The notes beneath the pieces were generated by a model. The model did not search any database and had not been told where the DNA came from. It saw only the letters and a list, made by a program, of their open reading frames with translations. A stretch of DNA of 64,000 nucleotides from Actinocatenispora sera (GTDB lineage: Bacteria > Actinomycetota > Actinomycetes > Mycobacteriales > Micromonosporaceae), in the NCBI RefSeq assembly GCF_018324685.1, contig NZ_AP023354.1, positions 5,642,001-5,706,000 on the forward strand, read 5' to 3'. Numbering within the stretch: the first letter of the stretch is position 1; each line of letters opens with the position of its first letter. Made by a program: the position numbers and the translations under genes. Shown here one piece after another: positions 36,261 to 44,451 of the stretch.

Positions 36261-36842
36261 ATGTCACGGGGTGGCGTGTTCTGCGTGGAAGGTCAGTGGG
36301 CGCGCGACATGACCAGTCGCGGCTCGGTGCTCCCCACGCTGGAGCTGCTGGAGCGCATCCAGAGCATCAGGTACATCCACAAGGACGTCGCCACCGCCCA
36401 GGAGCTGGAGTACTACCTTGACCGCTGGACCCTCAAGCAGTACGACGACTACAACGTCGGCTTCTTCGCGGTGCACGGTGAGCCGCAGCGGCTGCTGCTG
36501 ACCGAGTTCAACCACCACGACAACACCATCGAGCTGGACGAGGTGGGCGAGATCCTCGCCGGCAAGTGTCCCGGCCGCCGGCTGTTCTTCGGCAGCTGCG
36601 CGGTGCTCAAGGCGCCCGACCGGATGCTGCGCGACTTCCTCGACCGCACCGGCGCGGCCCTGATCTGCGGCTACACCAAGGCGGTCGACTGGGTGGAGGC
36701 GGCCGCCTTCGAGACGGTGCTGCTCGACCGGCTGGTGAACGGCAAGCGGGTCGACTCGGCCGAGTCGACGATGCGCTCGGCCCGATTCGCTCCCTTCGCC
36801 GACCACCTCGGCTTCCGCGTCGTCTACCGCAACGGCCGCTGA
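36261..36842 (+). CDS. Stand-alone protein with caspase/CHAT-like His-Gly...Cys motifs (DUF6642-like)
   Basis: The 193-residue soluble protein resembles the uncharacterised DUF6642 group. It has the two-part signature of clan CD (caspase-fold) peptidases: a hydrophobic strand ending in His-Gly (VGFFAVHG, H72) and, 41 residues later, a hydrophobic strand ending in x-x-Cys (RLFFGSCAV, C113). A third strand and helix (ALICGYTKAVDWVEAAAFETVLLDRL, 133-158) fits the segment after the Cys in CHAT domains. The first 60 residues look like a small N-terminal half (TLELLERIQSIRYIHKDVAT). ATG 36261 is preceded by AAGGGAG. No partner protease substrate, NLR or gasdermin-like gene is adjacent. Protease activity is a prediction. 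Confidence 0.7.
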   Translation: MSRGGVFCVEGQWARDMTSRGSVLPTLELLERIQSIRYIHKDVATAQELEYYLDRWTLKQYDDYNVGFFAVHGEPQRLLLTEFNHHDNTIELDEVGEILAGKCPGRRLFFGSCAVLKAPDRMLRDFLDRTGAALICGYTKAVDWVEAAAFETVLLDRLVNGKRVDSAESTMRSARFAPFADHLGFRVVYRNGR

Positions 36843-36895
36843 CCGCGCGGTAATGCGGTGACGTCGGTCGATGGGTACGACATAGGCTGGGGATC

Positions 36896-37321
36896 ATGCC
36901 CGAGCCGCTGACCGTGACCCGTTCGATCTCCATTCCGGGGGTCGAGCTGCGGTGGCGGTTCTCCCGGTCCGGCGGGCCCGGCGGGCAGGGCGTCAACACC
37001 GCCGACTCCCGGGTCGAGCTGTCCTGGGACCTGGTCAACTCGCCGGTGCTGTCGCCGACCCTGCGGGACCGGGCGGTCGAGCGGCTCGGTTCCCGGTTGG
37101 TCGACGGGGTGCTGACGGTGGCCGCGTCCGAGCACCGGGCGCAGCTGGACAACCGCCGTGCCGCCGCCCAGCGCCTCGCCGAGCTGGTCCGACGAGCCAT
37201 CGCGCCACCGCCGCCGACCCGCCGCGCGACCAAGCCGTCCCGCGGTGCGGTGACCCGCCGGCTGAACGCCAAGCGCCGTCGCGGCGACATCAAGAAGCTG
37301 CGCCGCGACACCAGCGACTGA
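36896..37321 (+). CDS. arfB: Peptidyl-tRNA hydrolase ArfB (YaeJ/ICT1-like ribosome rescue factor)
   Basis: The 141-residue protein has the release-factor GGQ motif (SGGPGGQGVNTADSRVEL, GGQ at 29-31) and a basic C-terminal tail rich in Arg/Lys (TRRLNAKRRRGDIKKLRR), the pattern of ArfB. Such proteins enter stalled ribosomes lacking a stop codon, the tail sits in the empty mRNA channel, and the GGQ hydrolyses peptidyl-tRNA. Its 3' end overlaps that of the convergent cydC gene by 32 bases, so the end of the tail is encoded opposite the CydC C-terminus. Confidence 0.92.
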   Translation: MPEPLTVTRSISIPGVELRWRFSRSGGPGGQGVNTADSRVELSWDLVNSPVLSPTLRDRAVERLGSRLVDGVLTVAASEHRAQLDNRRAAAQRLAELVRRAIAPPPPTRRATKPSRGAVTRRLNAKRRRGDIKKLRRDTSD

Positions 37322-38963
37322 CCCGATCCCGACCCGCTGCCGCGGCGCCGAGGTCGAGGACCTGGTCGGCGTGTGCGAGGGCGGCCGGGTCGTGGCTGAC
37401 CAGGATCGTGGTGCGGCCGGCCGTGGCGGCGAGCAGGTCGCGCAGCAACCGGTCCGCGTCGGTGGCGGGCAGCCCCTCGGTCGGTTCGTCCAGCAGCAGG
37501 ATCTGCGGGTCGGCGAGCAGCGCCCGCGCGAGCAGCACGCGCTGTCGCTCGCCACCCGACAGGGCGCTGCCGTCCTGGCCGAGTTCGGCGTCCAGCCCGC
37601 CGGTGAACCGCTCGCCCAGGCCGACCCGGTGCAGGACGGCCCGGAGCTGGTCGTCGGTCGCCGCGGGGTCGCCGAGGCGCAGGTTCGCGGCCAGCGTGGT
37701 GTCGAACAGGTACGCCTCCTCGCCGACGCCGCCGATCAGCCGCCGCACGTCCGCCCCGGCGTACGCGTCGATCGGCGCGCCGTCGAGCCGGATCTCGCCG
37801 GCCGCCGGAGCGACGAACCGGCGCAGCGCGGCGAGCAGGGTGCTCTTGCCCGATCCGCTCGGCCCGGTCACGACGAGCCGGCTGCCGGGCCGCACGTCGA
37901 CGCTCACCCCGGCCAGCGCCGGCGCCCGGTCGTCGGCGTGACGCACCCACAGGTCACGGATCGTCAGCTCGACGCTCCCGGCCGGTACCGGCAGCGGCGC
38001 GGCCGGTTCGGCCACCGGCGCCGGGGCGGCGAGTACCGCGTGGACCCGGCGCAGCGCCGCCCGCGCGTCGACGAACCGGCGGGCGGCCACCGGCAGCGCC
38101 AGCGACGGCTCCAGGGCCACCAGGGTGGTCAGCGCGACCACCGCGACCGCCGGGCCGCCGGCCGGCGCGGCAAGTACCGTCGCGGCCGCCGTGGCGAGCC
38201 CCTGCAGGGCGATGCCGACCGCGGCCAGCAGGCCGGCCACCCGCGCCTCGGTGCGCTCCCGATCGGCCCGGTCGGTGTGCGCGGCGGTTGCCGCGGCCAG
38301 CGCGACCGGCTCGGCGGAGTACGCGGCGAACTCGGCCGCACCGTCCAGCAGGTCGGTGGCGGTCACCGCCACGGCGGTGTCGTCCGCGGGCGCGCTGCGG
38401 CGGCGTTGCCGGCCGGCGCACGCCGGCAGGACCAGCCCGGTACCGAGGAGGGCGACGAGCAGCGGCGGCACCGACGCCGGGGACAGCGCCGCCAGTACGA
38501 CCAGGCCGAGCCCGCCGGCGAGCGCTGCGCCGGCGGCCGGCACCAGGCAGCGCACGACGAGATCCTGCACCGCCTCGGTGTCGGTGACCATCCGGTGCAG
38601 CAGCTGCGCCCGCCGCCAGCCGGGCAGGCCGCCGGGCGCCAGCGGGACCAGCGCCGCGTACACCCGTTCGCGCAGCCGGGCCAGCGCCTGCAGCGCCGCG
38701 CGGTGCCCGGTGAGCCGTTCGGCGTAGCGCAGGGTGCCGCGCAGCAGTGCGCACGCGCGGACCGCGACGATCGCCACCGACAGCGCCGCGAGCCCAGGCT
38801 GTTGTGCCGCCCGCGCGAGCAGCCAGGCCGCGGTCGCGAGCAGCGCGGTACCGGCCAGCTCCGCACCCGCGGCGGCGGCCGCGGCGAGCGCCACCGGCCA
38901 GCACACCGCGCGCAGCACCGACCCGCCGCACTTCCCTTGCACCACAACCGATTCCTTCATCAT
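37290..38963 (-). CDS. cydC: ABC exporter subunit CydC (cytochrome bd assembly)
   Basis: The 557-residue protein has a six-helix membrane domain (about 15-320) and a C-terminal ATPase: Walker A GPSGSGKST near 365, signature LSGGERQRV near 463 and Walker B ILLLDEPT near 485, with SHD switch near 517. CydDC exports thiol compounds (glutathione or cysteine in E. coli) and is needed for haem insertion in cytochrome bd. ATG 38963 overlaps the cydD stop (ATGATGA). It is the last gene of cydABDC. Its 3' end overlaps arfB. Confidence 0.92.
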   Translation of the reverse strand: MMKESVVVQGKCGGSVLRAVCWPVALAAAAAAGAELAGTALLATAAWLLARAAQQPGLAALSVAIVAVRACALLRGTLRYAERLTGHRAALQALARLRERVYAALVPLAPGGLPGWRRAQLLHRMVTDTEAVQDLVVRCLVPAAGAALAGGLGLVVLAALSPASVPPLLVALLGTGLVLPACAGRQRRRSAPADDTAVAVTATDLLDGAAEFAAYSAEPVALAAATAAHTDRADRERTEARVAGLLAAVGIALQGLATAAATVLAAPAGGPAVAVVALTTLVALEPSLALPVAARRFVDARAALRRVHAVLAAPAPVAEPAAPLPVPAGSVELTIRDLWVRHADDRAPALAGVSVDVRPGSRLVVTGPSGSGKSTLLAALRRFVAPAAGEIRLDGAPIDAYAGADVRRLIGGVGEEAYLFDTTLAANLRLGDPAATDDQLRAVLHRVGLGERFTGGLDAELGQDGSALSGGERQRVLLARALLADPQILLLDEPTEGLPATDADRLLRDLLAATAGRTTILVSHDPAALAHADQVLDLGAAAAGRDRVSRWCRGAAS

Positions 38964-40921
38964 CGCAACTCCGCGAGGTCGGTTCCCGGCGCCGCCGCCA
39001 CCGGGTGATGTGGCGCAGCCGGCGACGGTACCGCCCGGTCGACGCCGACCGCCTCCGGTGGCGACACCGCCCGGGCATCGGCGGCCTGCCCCGACGCGGC
39101 CCGGTCCGGGGCAGCCGGCTCGGGGCGCAGCGGACTTGCCCGGTCGGCGCCGGTCATCGGCGGCAGCAGCGGTACCGGTCGCGCGGCGGCGATGGCGGCC
39201 GGCCGGTGCGCGACCGCGAGCAGGGTACGGTCGGCCGGCAGCCGGGCCGCCGCGGCCAGCACCGCCGCTTCGGTCGCCGTGTCCAACCGGGCGGTCGGCT
39301 CGTCGAGCAGCAGCAGCGGCGCGTCCCGGCACAGCGCGCGGGCCAGCGCCACCCGCTGCCGCTGCCCCGCGGACAGCCCGTACCCGTTCTCGCCGAGCAT
39401 GGTGTGCAGCCCCGCGGGCAGGCCGGCGACCACCTCGCCCAGGGCGGCGGCCCGGATCGCGCGACGGATCCGCGCCTCGTCCGCGCCGGGTGCCCCGAGC
39501 GCGACGTTGGCGGCGAGCGTGCCGGCGAACAGCCGGGGCCGTTGCGGCAGCCAGCCAAGCCGGGCCCGCCAACCGGCCAGCTCCGTCCGGTCCATGGCGG
39601 CGAGATCCCGCCCGCCGAGCAGCACCCGGCCGCGCGTCGGCCGGACGAAACCCAGCACCAGCGCGAGGACCGTGCTCTTGCCGACCCCGCTCGGGCCGGT
39701 CAGCACCAGCCGGTCGCCGACCGCCACGGTCAGCTCGAACCCGCACAGCGCCGGCCCGTCCCGGCCGGGGTACCGGACCGTCACGTCCTCGCACCGCACC
39801 AGCACCGACCCCGGACCGGCCCGCCGAGCCCGCCGCGCGCCCCCACCGACGGCACCGATGCTGGCCGCACCAACACGGCCACCGTCCGCCACACCGACAC
39901 GGTCGCCGTCCACCGCACCGGCACGGCCGGCGGCGGGCACGGCAGGGGCGGTGGCCGCGGTGTCGAGTACCGCGAAGGCGTCGTCGGCGGCGGCGAGGCC
40001 GGCGGCACCGGCGTGGAAGCGCGCGCCGAGCGCCCGCAGCGGCAGGTACGCCTCGGGGGCGAGCAGCAGCACGATCAGCGCGGTACGCAGATCGAGCTCG
40101 CCGGCGAGCAGCCGCAGCCCGATCGGCACCGCGAGCAGGGCCAGCGACAGCGCCGCGACCAGCTCCAGGACCAGCGAGGTGAGGAAGGCGACGCGCAACG
40201 CGGTCATGGTGGCGCGCCGGTGCGCGTCGGCGACCGCCCGCAGCCGTACCGCGTGCGCGCCGGCCCGGCCGAACGCGCGCAGCGTCGGCAGCCCGAGCAC
40301 CGTGTCCAGAAAGTGTCCACTCAGGACGGACAGCCGGCGCCACTGCCGGCGGGTGGCGAACCGGGCCTGGCGGCCGGCGAGCGCGCCGAACAGCGGGATC
40401 AGCGGCAGCGTCGCGGCCACCACCAGTGCCGAGGTCGGATCGGCCCAGCAGAGCCGGATCAGTACCGCGACCGGCACCGCGGCGGCCAGCGCGAGCTGCG
40501 GCAGGTAGTCGCGCAGGTACGGGGTGAGCGCGTCGATGCCGCGGTCGGTCAGCGCCACCAGCTCGCCGGTGCGCCGCCCGGAAACCCAGTGCGGACCGAG
40601 CTGCTGCGCCGCGGCGAGTACCCGGTGCCGCAGCGCCGCGGTGGCCCGCGCGGCGGTGCGCCCGGCGAGCGCCTCCCGGCACCCGGCCAGTACCGCGCGC
40701 GCCACCGTGACCCCCGCCAGCGCCATGGCCAGCCCGGCCACACCCCGGCCGCCGAGAACCGTGCCGCCGCTGTCGATGACCGCGACGATCAGCCGGGCCA
40801 GCAGCTCCAGCTGCGCGACGGTCAGTACGGCCAGGCCGGTGGCCGCCAGCCAGCCGACCGCAAGGAGCCGGCGCACCTCGGGCAGCCGGCCGACGCGGGC
40901 GCGGGTTCGGTTGCCGGACAT
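38960..40921 (-). CDS. cydD: ABC exporter subunit CydD
   Basis: The 653-residue partner of CydC has a membrane domain (about 15-300; the SGRRTGELVAL and HFLDTVLGLPTLRAFG segments are typical of CydD) and an ATPase domain with Walker A GPSGVGKST near 408, signature LSAGQRQRV near 508 and Walker B LLLLDEPTARLD near 530. Two regions are longer than usual: a linker with near-repeats of VGVADGGRVGAA just before the ATPase domain, and a disordered Pro/Ala-rich tail of about 60 residues. Start ATG 40921 shares one base with the cydB stop (TGATG). Confidence 0.92.
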   Translation of the reverse strand: MSGNRTRARVGRLPEVRRLLAVGWLAATGLAVLTVAQLELLARLIVAVIDSGGTVLGGRGVAGLAMALAGVTVARAVLAGCREALAGRTAARATAALRHRVLAAAQQLGPHWVSGRRTGELVALTDRGIDALTPYLRDYLPQLALAAAVPVAVLIRLCWADPTSALVVAATLPLIPLFGALAGRQARFATRRQWRRLSVLSGHFLDTVLGLPTLRAFGRAGAHAVRLRAVADAHRRATMTALRVAFLTSLVLELVAALSLALLAVPIGLRLLAGELDLRTALIVLLLAPEAYLPLRALGARFHAGAAGLAAADDAFAVLDTAATAPAVPAAGRAGAVDGDRVGVADGGRVGAASIGAVGGGARRARRAGPGSVLVRCEDVTVRYPGRDGPALCGFELTVAVGDRLVLTGPSGVGKSTVLALVLGFVRPTRGRVLLGGRDLAAMDRTELAGWRARLGWLPQRPRLFAGTLAANVALGAPGADEARIRRAIRAAALGEVVAGLPAGLHTMLGENGYGLSAGQRQRVALARALCRDAPLLLLDEPTARLDTATEAAVLAAAARLPADRTLLAVAHRPAAIAAARPVPLLPPMTGADRASPLRPEPAAPDRAASGQAADARAVSPPEAVGVDRAVPSPAAPHHPVAAAPGTDLAELR

Positions 40922-41856
40922 CAGAAGAACGCGACCGTACGGCCGGTGACCGGGCGCCGGAACAGCCACCACAACAGGCCCTGGTGGGCGAGCACGACCG
41001 GGACCGCGGCGAGCAGCAGCACCGCCACCACCCTCGAGTCGCCGGCGATCGCGACCAGGTGCGGGGCCGCACAGCCGAGTACGGCCAGTGCCGGCGCCGC
41101 GGCGGCGACCGCGGTACCGGCCGCGGCGCGCCGGCGCTGCTGGTGTCGCAGTGCGCGTCGGGCGAACAGCAGCCCGAGCGGGGAGAGCAGGACGAGGGCG
41201 GCGGCCGACGCGAGCTGGGCGCGTACCGCGGGCAGGGTCAGGCCGGCGAGCGTCACCAGCAGCGTCGTCACGGCGGCGGGCAGCGCCAGCCGGTCGGCGA
41301 GGCGTACCGCGCGGTCGGCCGCCGACGGCACCCGGAGCGCGGTGACCGCGGCGCCGTGCGTGGCGAGCACGAGGGCCACCGCGACCCCGCACGCCGGGCC
41401 GAACCAGACGGTCGCCGGGTCGGTCAGGCCGAGCGCGCTCGGCAGGCCGAGGGCGAGGCCGCCGAGCAGCAGCCCCCAGCAGGCCGCGAACACCAGGCTG
41501 CCCAGCGCGTACGCACCCTCCCACCAGCGGCGCCAGCGGACCGTGTCGCGGCGGCCGCGCAGCCACAGGCCGGCATCGCGCAGCACCCAGGCGCACAGGC
41601 CCGGGACCACCGCCGGCCAGGCGTCGGCCAGTACCCGCTCGGCGGCCGGGAACGCGCCGGCGACCAGCCCGGCCGCGGCGACCAGCCACATCTCGTTGGC
41701 CAGCAGCACCGGGCCGACGCCGGTGAGGACCCGCCGGCGCGGCCAGCCGGGCGGTGCCAGCCGGTGCAGCAGGATCCCGGTGCCCAGCCCGTACCCGTCG
41801 AGCACGAACCAGCCGGCCACGAGCAGCAGCAACACGGCGGTCAACGCAACGTCCAT
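40921..41856 (-). CDS. cydB: Cytochrome bd ubiquinol/menaquinol oxidase subunit II (CydB)
   Basis: The 311-residue membrane protein has about eight helices. The N-terminal FVLDGYGLGTGILL and the following segment VGPVLLANEMWLVAAAG are the CydB family hallmarks (D-G-Y/F-D/G-x-G and W-x-x-N-E-x-W). It forms the oxidase heterodimer with CydA and binds no haem itself. It starts 13 bases after the cydA stop and its stop overlaps the cydD start. Length is slightly short for the family (usually 330-380). Confidence 0.92.
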   Translation of the reverse strand: MDVALTAVLLLLVAGWFVLDGYGLGTGILLHRLAPPGWPRRRVLTGVGPVLLANEMWLVAAAGLVAGAFPAAERVLADAWPAVVPGLCAWVLRDAGLWLRGRRDTVRWRRWWEGAYALGSLVFAACWGLLLGGLALGLPSALGLTDPATVWFGPACGVAVALVLATHGAAVTALRVPSAADRAVRLADRLALPAAVTTLLVTLAGLTLPAVRAQLASAAALVLLSPLGLLFARRALRHQQRRRAAAGTAVAAAAPALAVLGCAAPHLVAIAGDSRVVAVLLLAAVPVVLAHQGLLWWLFRRPVTGRTVAFF

Positions 41857-41869
41857 CTCTCGTCCCCTC

Positions 41870-43108
41870 TCACACCACGGCGGGTTCGGTCGCCGCGGCC
41901 GGCTCGTCGTCGCCGAGCACCCGGCCGAGCGCCAGCCGGTGCGGGCCGCGTCGCGCGAGCATCAGCAGTACCAACCAGTTCGTCCCGGCGAGGCCGACCA
42001 CGACGACGCCGAACAGCGCGAGCGACACCGCGACCTGGCCGGTCGACAGCGAGGTGGCGTCCGCGGTGCGCAGCACCCCGTAGATGGCCCACGGCTGCCG
42101 GCCCACCTCGCGCACCAGCCAGCCGCAGACCACGGCGACGAAGGGCAGCGGGATCCACCAGGTCATCACCCGCAGCAGGATCCGCCGGCGCACGATCCAG
42201 CGGCGGATCAGGAACGGCAGCAGGAACAGCCCGAGATAGGCGGAGTACTCGCCGAACTGCTGCATGATCGAGAACGGCAGCGCGATCCACCCCGGTGGCC
42301 GGTCGGTCACCGGCCCGGCGTCCTTCGACGGCATGATCGCGTCGACCTTGCCGGGCTGATCGGTGCGCAGGTAGTCCAGCTGCGCCCAGCCGAAGGCGAA
42401 CGTGAAGAACGCGCCGGCGACACCGACCAGCACGCCCATCCGCAGCGAGCGCAGGAACACGTCGGTGTCGTCCGGGTGCCGGCGCAGCTGCCAGGCGCTG
42501 ATCCCGGCGACCACCATGCCGCCGAGCATCAACGCCGCCGGTACCAGGTGGCGCAGCGCGCCGACGGCCTCCGGGTTGGTGAACAGCGCGCGCAGGTCGG
42601 TGATGCGCGCGGTGCCGTCGCGCAGCACGTACCCGACCGGGTGCTGCAGGAAGCCGTTGGCCACCATGACGAACACCGCCGAGGCGTACGCGGTGATCGT
42701 GACCAGGTAGAACGAGATCAGGTGCACGACCTTCGGCAGGGTGCCCCAGCCGAAGATCCAGATGCCGAGGAAGGTCGCCTCGGCGAAGAAGGCGACGATC
42801 GTCTCGAGTGCCAGCGGCGCACCGAACACCTGCCCGGCCACCCGGTCGACGCCGGTCCAGGCGAGGCCGAACTGGAACTCCATCACCAGCCCGGTGACGA
42901 TGCCCAGGCCGTAGTTGACCACGTAGAGCTGGCCCCAGTAGCGCGTCATGGTCAGGTGCACGGCCCGGCCGGTCAGCACGTACCGGGTCTGCATGATCGC
43001 GATGATCGGCGTCAGGCCGAGGGTCAGCACCACGAACAGGAAGTGCACGTTCGCGGTGAGCGCGAACTGCACCCGGGCCAGGTCGACGGCGGTCACGAGC
43101 TCTCCCAT
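41870..43108 (-). CDS. cydA: Cytochrome bd oxidase subunit I (CydA), short Q-loop type
   Basis: The 412-residue subunit would carry haems b558, b595 and d and reduce oxygen to water using menaquinol. It starts with DLARVQFALTANVHFLFVVLTLG, whose His is the usual b595/d-site ligand. It carries the conserved GWLVREVGRQPWAIYGVLRT segment near residue 325. The protein is well below the about 520 residues of E. coli CydA because the Q-loop is short, as is usual in actinobacteria. ATG 43108 opens the frame, but GTG 43096 four codons in has a good GGAG site inside the first codons and may be the true start. The promoter region carries paired PadR-like palindromes. Confidence 0.92.
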   Translation of the reverse strand: MGELVTAVDLARVQFALTANVHFLFVVLTLGLTPIIAIMQTRYVLTGRAVHLTMTRYWGQLYVVNYGLGIVTGLVMEFQFGLAWTGVDRVAGQVFGAPLALETIVAFFAEATFLGIWIFGWGTLPKVVHLISFYLVTITAYASAVFVMVANGFLQHPVGYVLRDGTARITDLRALFTNPEAVGALRHLVPAALMLGGMVVAGISAWQLRRHPDDTDVFLRSLRMGVLVGVAGAFFTFAFGWAQLDYLRTDQPGKVDAIMPSKDAGPVTDRPPGWIALPFSIMQQFGEYSAYLGLFLLPFLIRRWIVRRRILLRVMTWWIPLPFVAVVCGWLVREVGRQPWAIYGVLRTADATSLSTGQVAVSLALFGVVVVGLAGTNWLVLLMLARRGPHRLALGRVLGDDEPAAATEPAVV

Positions 43109-43119
43109 CAGTTGACGCC

Positions 43120-43144
43120 CTACCTGTAGACACGCTACATGTAG
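43120..43144. promoter_or_regulatory. Paired PadR-type operators upstream of cydA
   Basis: CTACCTGTAG (43120-43129) and CTACATGTAG (43135-43144) start 15 bases apart; the second is a perfect palindrome. They lie 12-36 bases upstream of cydA and about 74 bases before the divergent padR. TACATGTA-like cores are typical of PadR binding sites, so the neighbouring PadR protein probably controls cydABDC and itself. Confidence 0.65.
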
Positions 43145-43217
43145 AAGGGCGACACGCAACCCCGAGATCACCCTGAGGCAGTGGGCGCCGAGATCGGCGG
43201 ATGGGTAGGTTGGCGAC

Positions 43218-43538
43218 ATGAAGGCGGACCGGCTCCGCGGGCACCTCGACGCACTGGTGCTCGCCGTCCTCGACGGCGGCCCCCGGCACGGGTACGCGAT
43301 CGCCGAGGCACTGTCGGCACGCAGCGGCGGCGCCGTCACCATGCCCACGGGCACCCTCTACCCGGCGCTGCGCCGGCTGGAGCGGGCCGGCTACCTGCGC
43401 AGCGAGTGGGCCACCGTGGCCGGCCGCAAGCGCCGCACCTACTGGATCACCGACGCCGGCAGCCGGTTCCTCGCCGCCGAACGGGCCGACTGGCGCGACT
43501 TCAGCGCCGTCATCGAAGGCGTCCTCGGCACCGGCTGA
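43218..43538 (+). CDS. PadR family transcriptional regulator
   Basis: The 106-residue regulator consists mostly of the PadR winged helix (LDALVLAVLDGGPRHGYAIAEAL; GTLYPALRRLERAGYL; RKRRTYWITDAG), with a short C-terminal helix, so it is of the small subfamily-2 type. It is divergent from cydA with paired palindromes between them. A HAAS-like membrane protein often paired with PadR regulators is encoded convergently downstream. The inducing signal is unknown. Confidence 0.9.
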   Translation: MKADRLRGHLDALVLAVLDGGPRHGYAIAEALSARSGGAVTMPTGTLYPALRRLERAGYLRSEWATVAGRKRRTYWITDAGSRFLAAERADWRDFSAVIEGVLGTG

Positions 43539-43576
43539 CCGCAGCGCCCGCGGTCGGCCGCTGCGGCGCCGCCGCG

Positions 43577-43706
43577 ATCAGGCCGGACGTGGTGCCGCCG
43601 CGGTCAGACCGGACGTGGCGCCGCCACGATCAGGCCGGACGTGGCACCGCCCCGGTCAGGACGGACGTGGCACCGCCACGGTCAGGCCGGACGTGGCGCC
43701 GCCGCG
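43577..43706. repeat. 26-bp tandem repeat, 5 copies
   Basis: Units start at 43577, 43603, 43629, 43655 and 43681, each close to RTCAGGCCGGACGTGGCRCC-GCCRCG. The last unit contains the stop codon and final codons (AAAPRPA) of the leftward HAAS-like gene, so the array grows from the 3' end of that gene into the gap to padR. Confidence 0.88.
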
Positions 43707-44356
43707 ACGAGCGAGCGGCGGGCACTGGCCGCGATCAGCCCGGCCGGCACCGCGGCGGCCAGCACCGACGTGGTCACCGAGCCCACACTCGCCAGGCCCG
43801 GCGTGGCCACCGACATCACCGCACACGAGACCAGCATCGTCGCCGCGACGCCGAAGCCGAAGACGCCGGAGGCGCGGGCCAGCAGCTCGGGGCGGGAGAG
43901 CACCCGCTGGCCGTAGGTGAACGCGACCAGCACCGCGCACAGCGCCAACCCGGCCGGGATCAGCTGCAGCGCGTCCACCGCACGGGCCAGCAGCCGGTAC
44001 CCCGCGGACGGCGTCGCGCTCGACCACACCTGATGCTCCGCCAGCCGCCAGGACAGCTCGGAGAACAGCCACACGTTCAGCTGCACCGCCGCGGTCAACA
44101 GCAGCGTGCGGCGCCCCTGCGACAGCGCCAGCTCGGTGCGGTACTCGCCGGCCAGCTCACCGACGGTGCCGAAGTCGGCGACCGCCAGCTGCTCGGCCCG
44201 CCCGGTCGGGTAACCGGCCGCCCGGTAGGCGGTGGCCGCGTCGACCAGGCCGTCCCGGGCCTCGCCAACCAGGCTCGCCCGGGCGCGCGCCGGACCGGGC
44301 AGCGCCGCGGTCAGCGCACGCACGTACTCCTCGATGGGGCCCACTTCGCCGCGCAT
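43682..44356 (-). CDS. HAAS/permease-prefix-domain membrane protein
   Basis: The 224-residue protein has a helical N-terminal domain (about 6-75: IEEYVRALTAALPGPARARASLVGEARDGLVDAATAYRAAG...FGTVGELAGEYRTELA) of the type found before permeases and in HAAS (DUF1700-like) proteins. About four membrane helices follow (from about 85 to 215). Proteins of this kind usually pair with PadR regulators; here padR lies on the other strand, convergently, across a 26-bp repeat array. ATG 44356 is used. The final residues are encoded by a repeat unit. Confidence 0.75.
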   Translation of the reverse strand: MRGEVGPIEEYVRALTAALPGPARARASLVGEARDGLVDAATAYRAAGYPTGRAEQLAVADFGTVGELAGEYRTELALSQGRRTLLLTAAVQLNVWLFSELSWRLAEHQVWSSATPSAGYRLLARAVDALQLIPAGLALCAVLVAFTYGQRVLSRPELLARASGVFGFGVAATMLVSCAVMSVATPGLASVGSVTTSVLAAAVPAGLIAASARRSLVAAAPRPA

Positions 44357-44416
44357 CCCCCCAGGATGCCGCACCGCCGCGGGTCGCGCGTCCGGGATTC
44401 TCCCCCAGTCCCCGCG

Positions 44417-44443
44417 CCGGACCCGGCGATGCGCCGGGCCCGG
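44417..44443 (-). terminator. Hairpin after the glutamate dehydrogenase gene
   Basis: CCGGACCCGGCG (44417-44428) and CGCCGGGCCCGG (44432-44443) pair over 12 positions with one mismatch and a 3-base loop. It lies nine bases downstream of the leftward gdh stop and should end that transcript. Confidence 0.65.
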
Positions 44444-44451
44444 GCTCGGGG

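Noticed and set aside
37290-41072. Single 1260-residue minus-strand protein covering cydC and upstream
   Set aside because: Only the last 557 residues are CydC; the upstream part is out of frame with the real cydD, whose ATG, motifs and stop overlap are clear.
38747-43129. 1460-residue plus-strand ORF across the cyd genes
   Set aside because: It is an antisense shadow of cydD, cydB and cydA, with shuffled Arg/Gln/Pro composition and no motifs.
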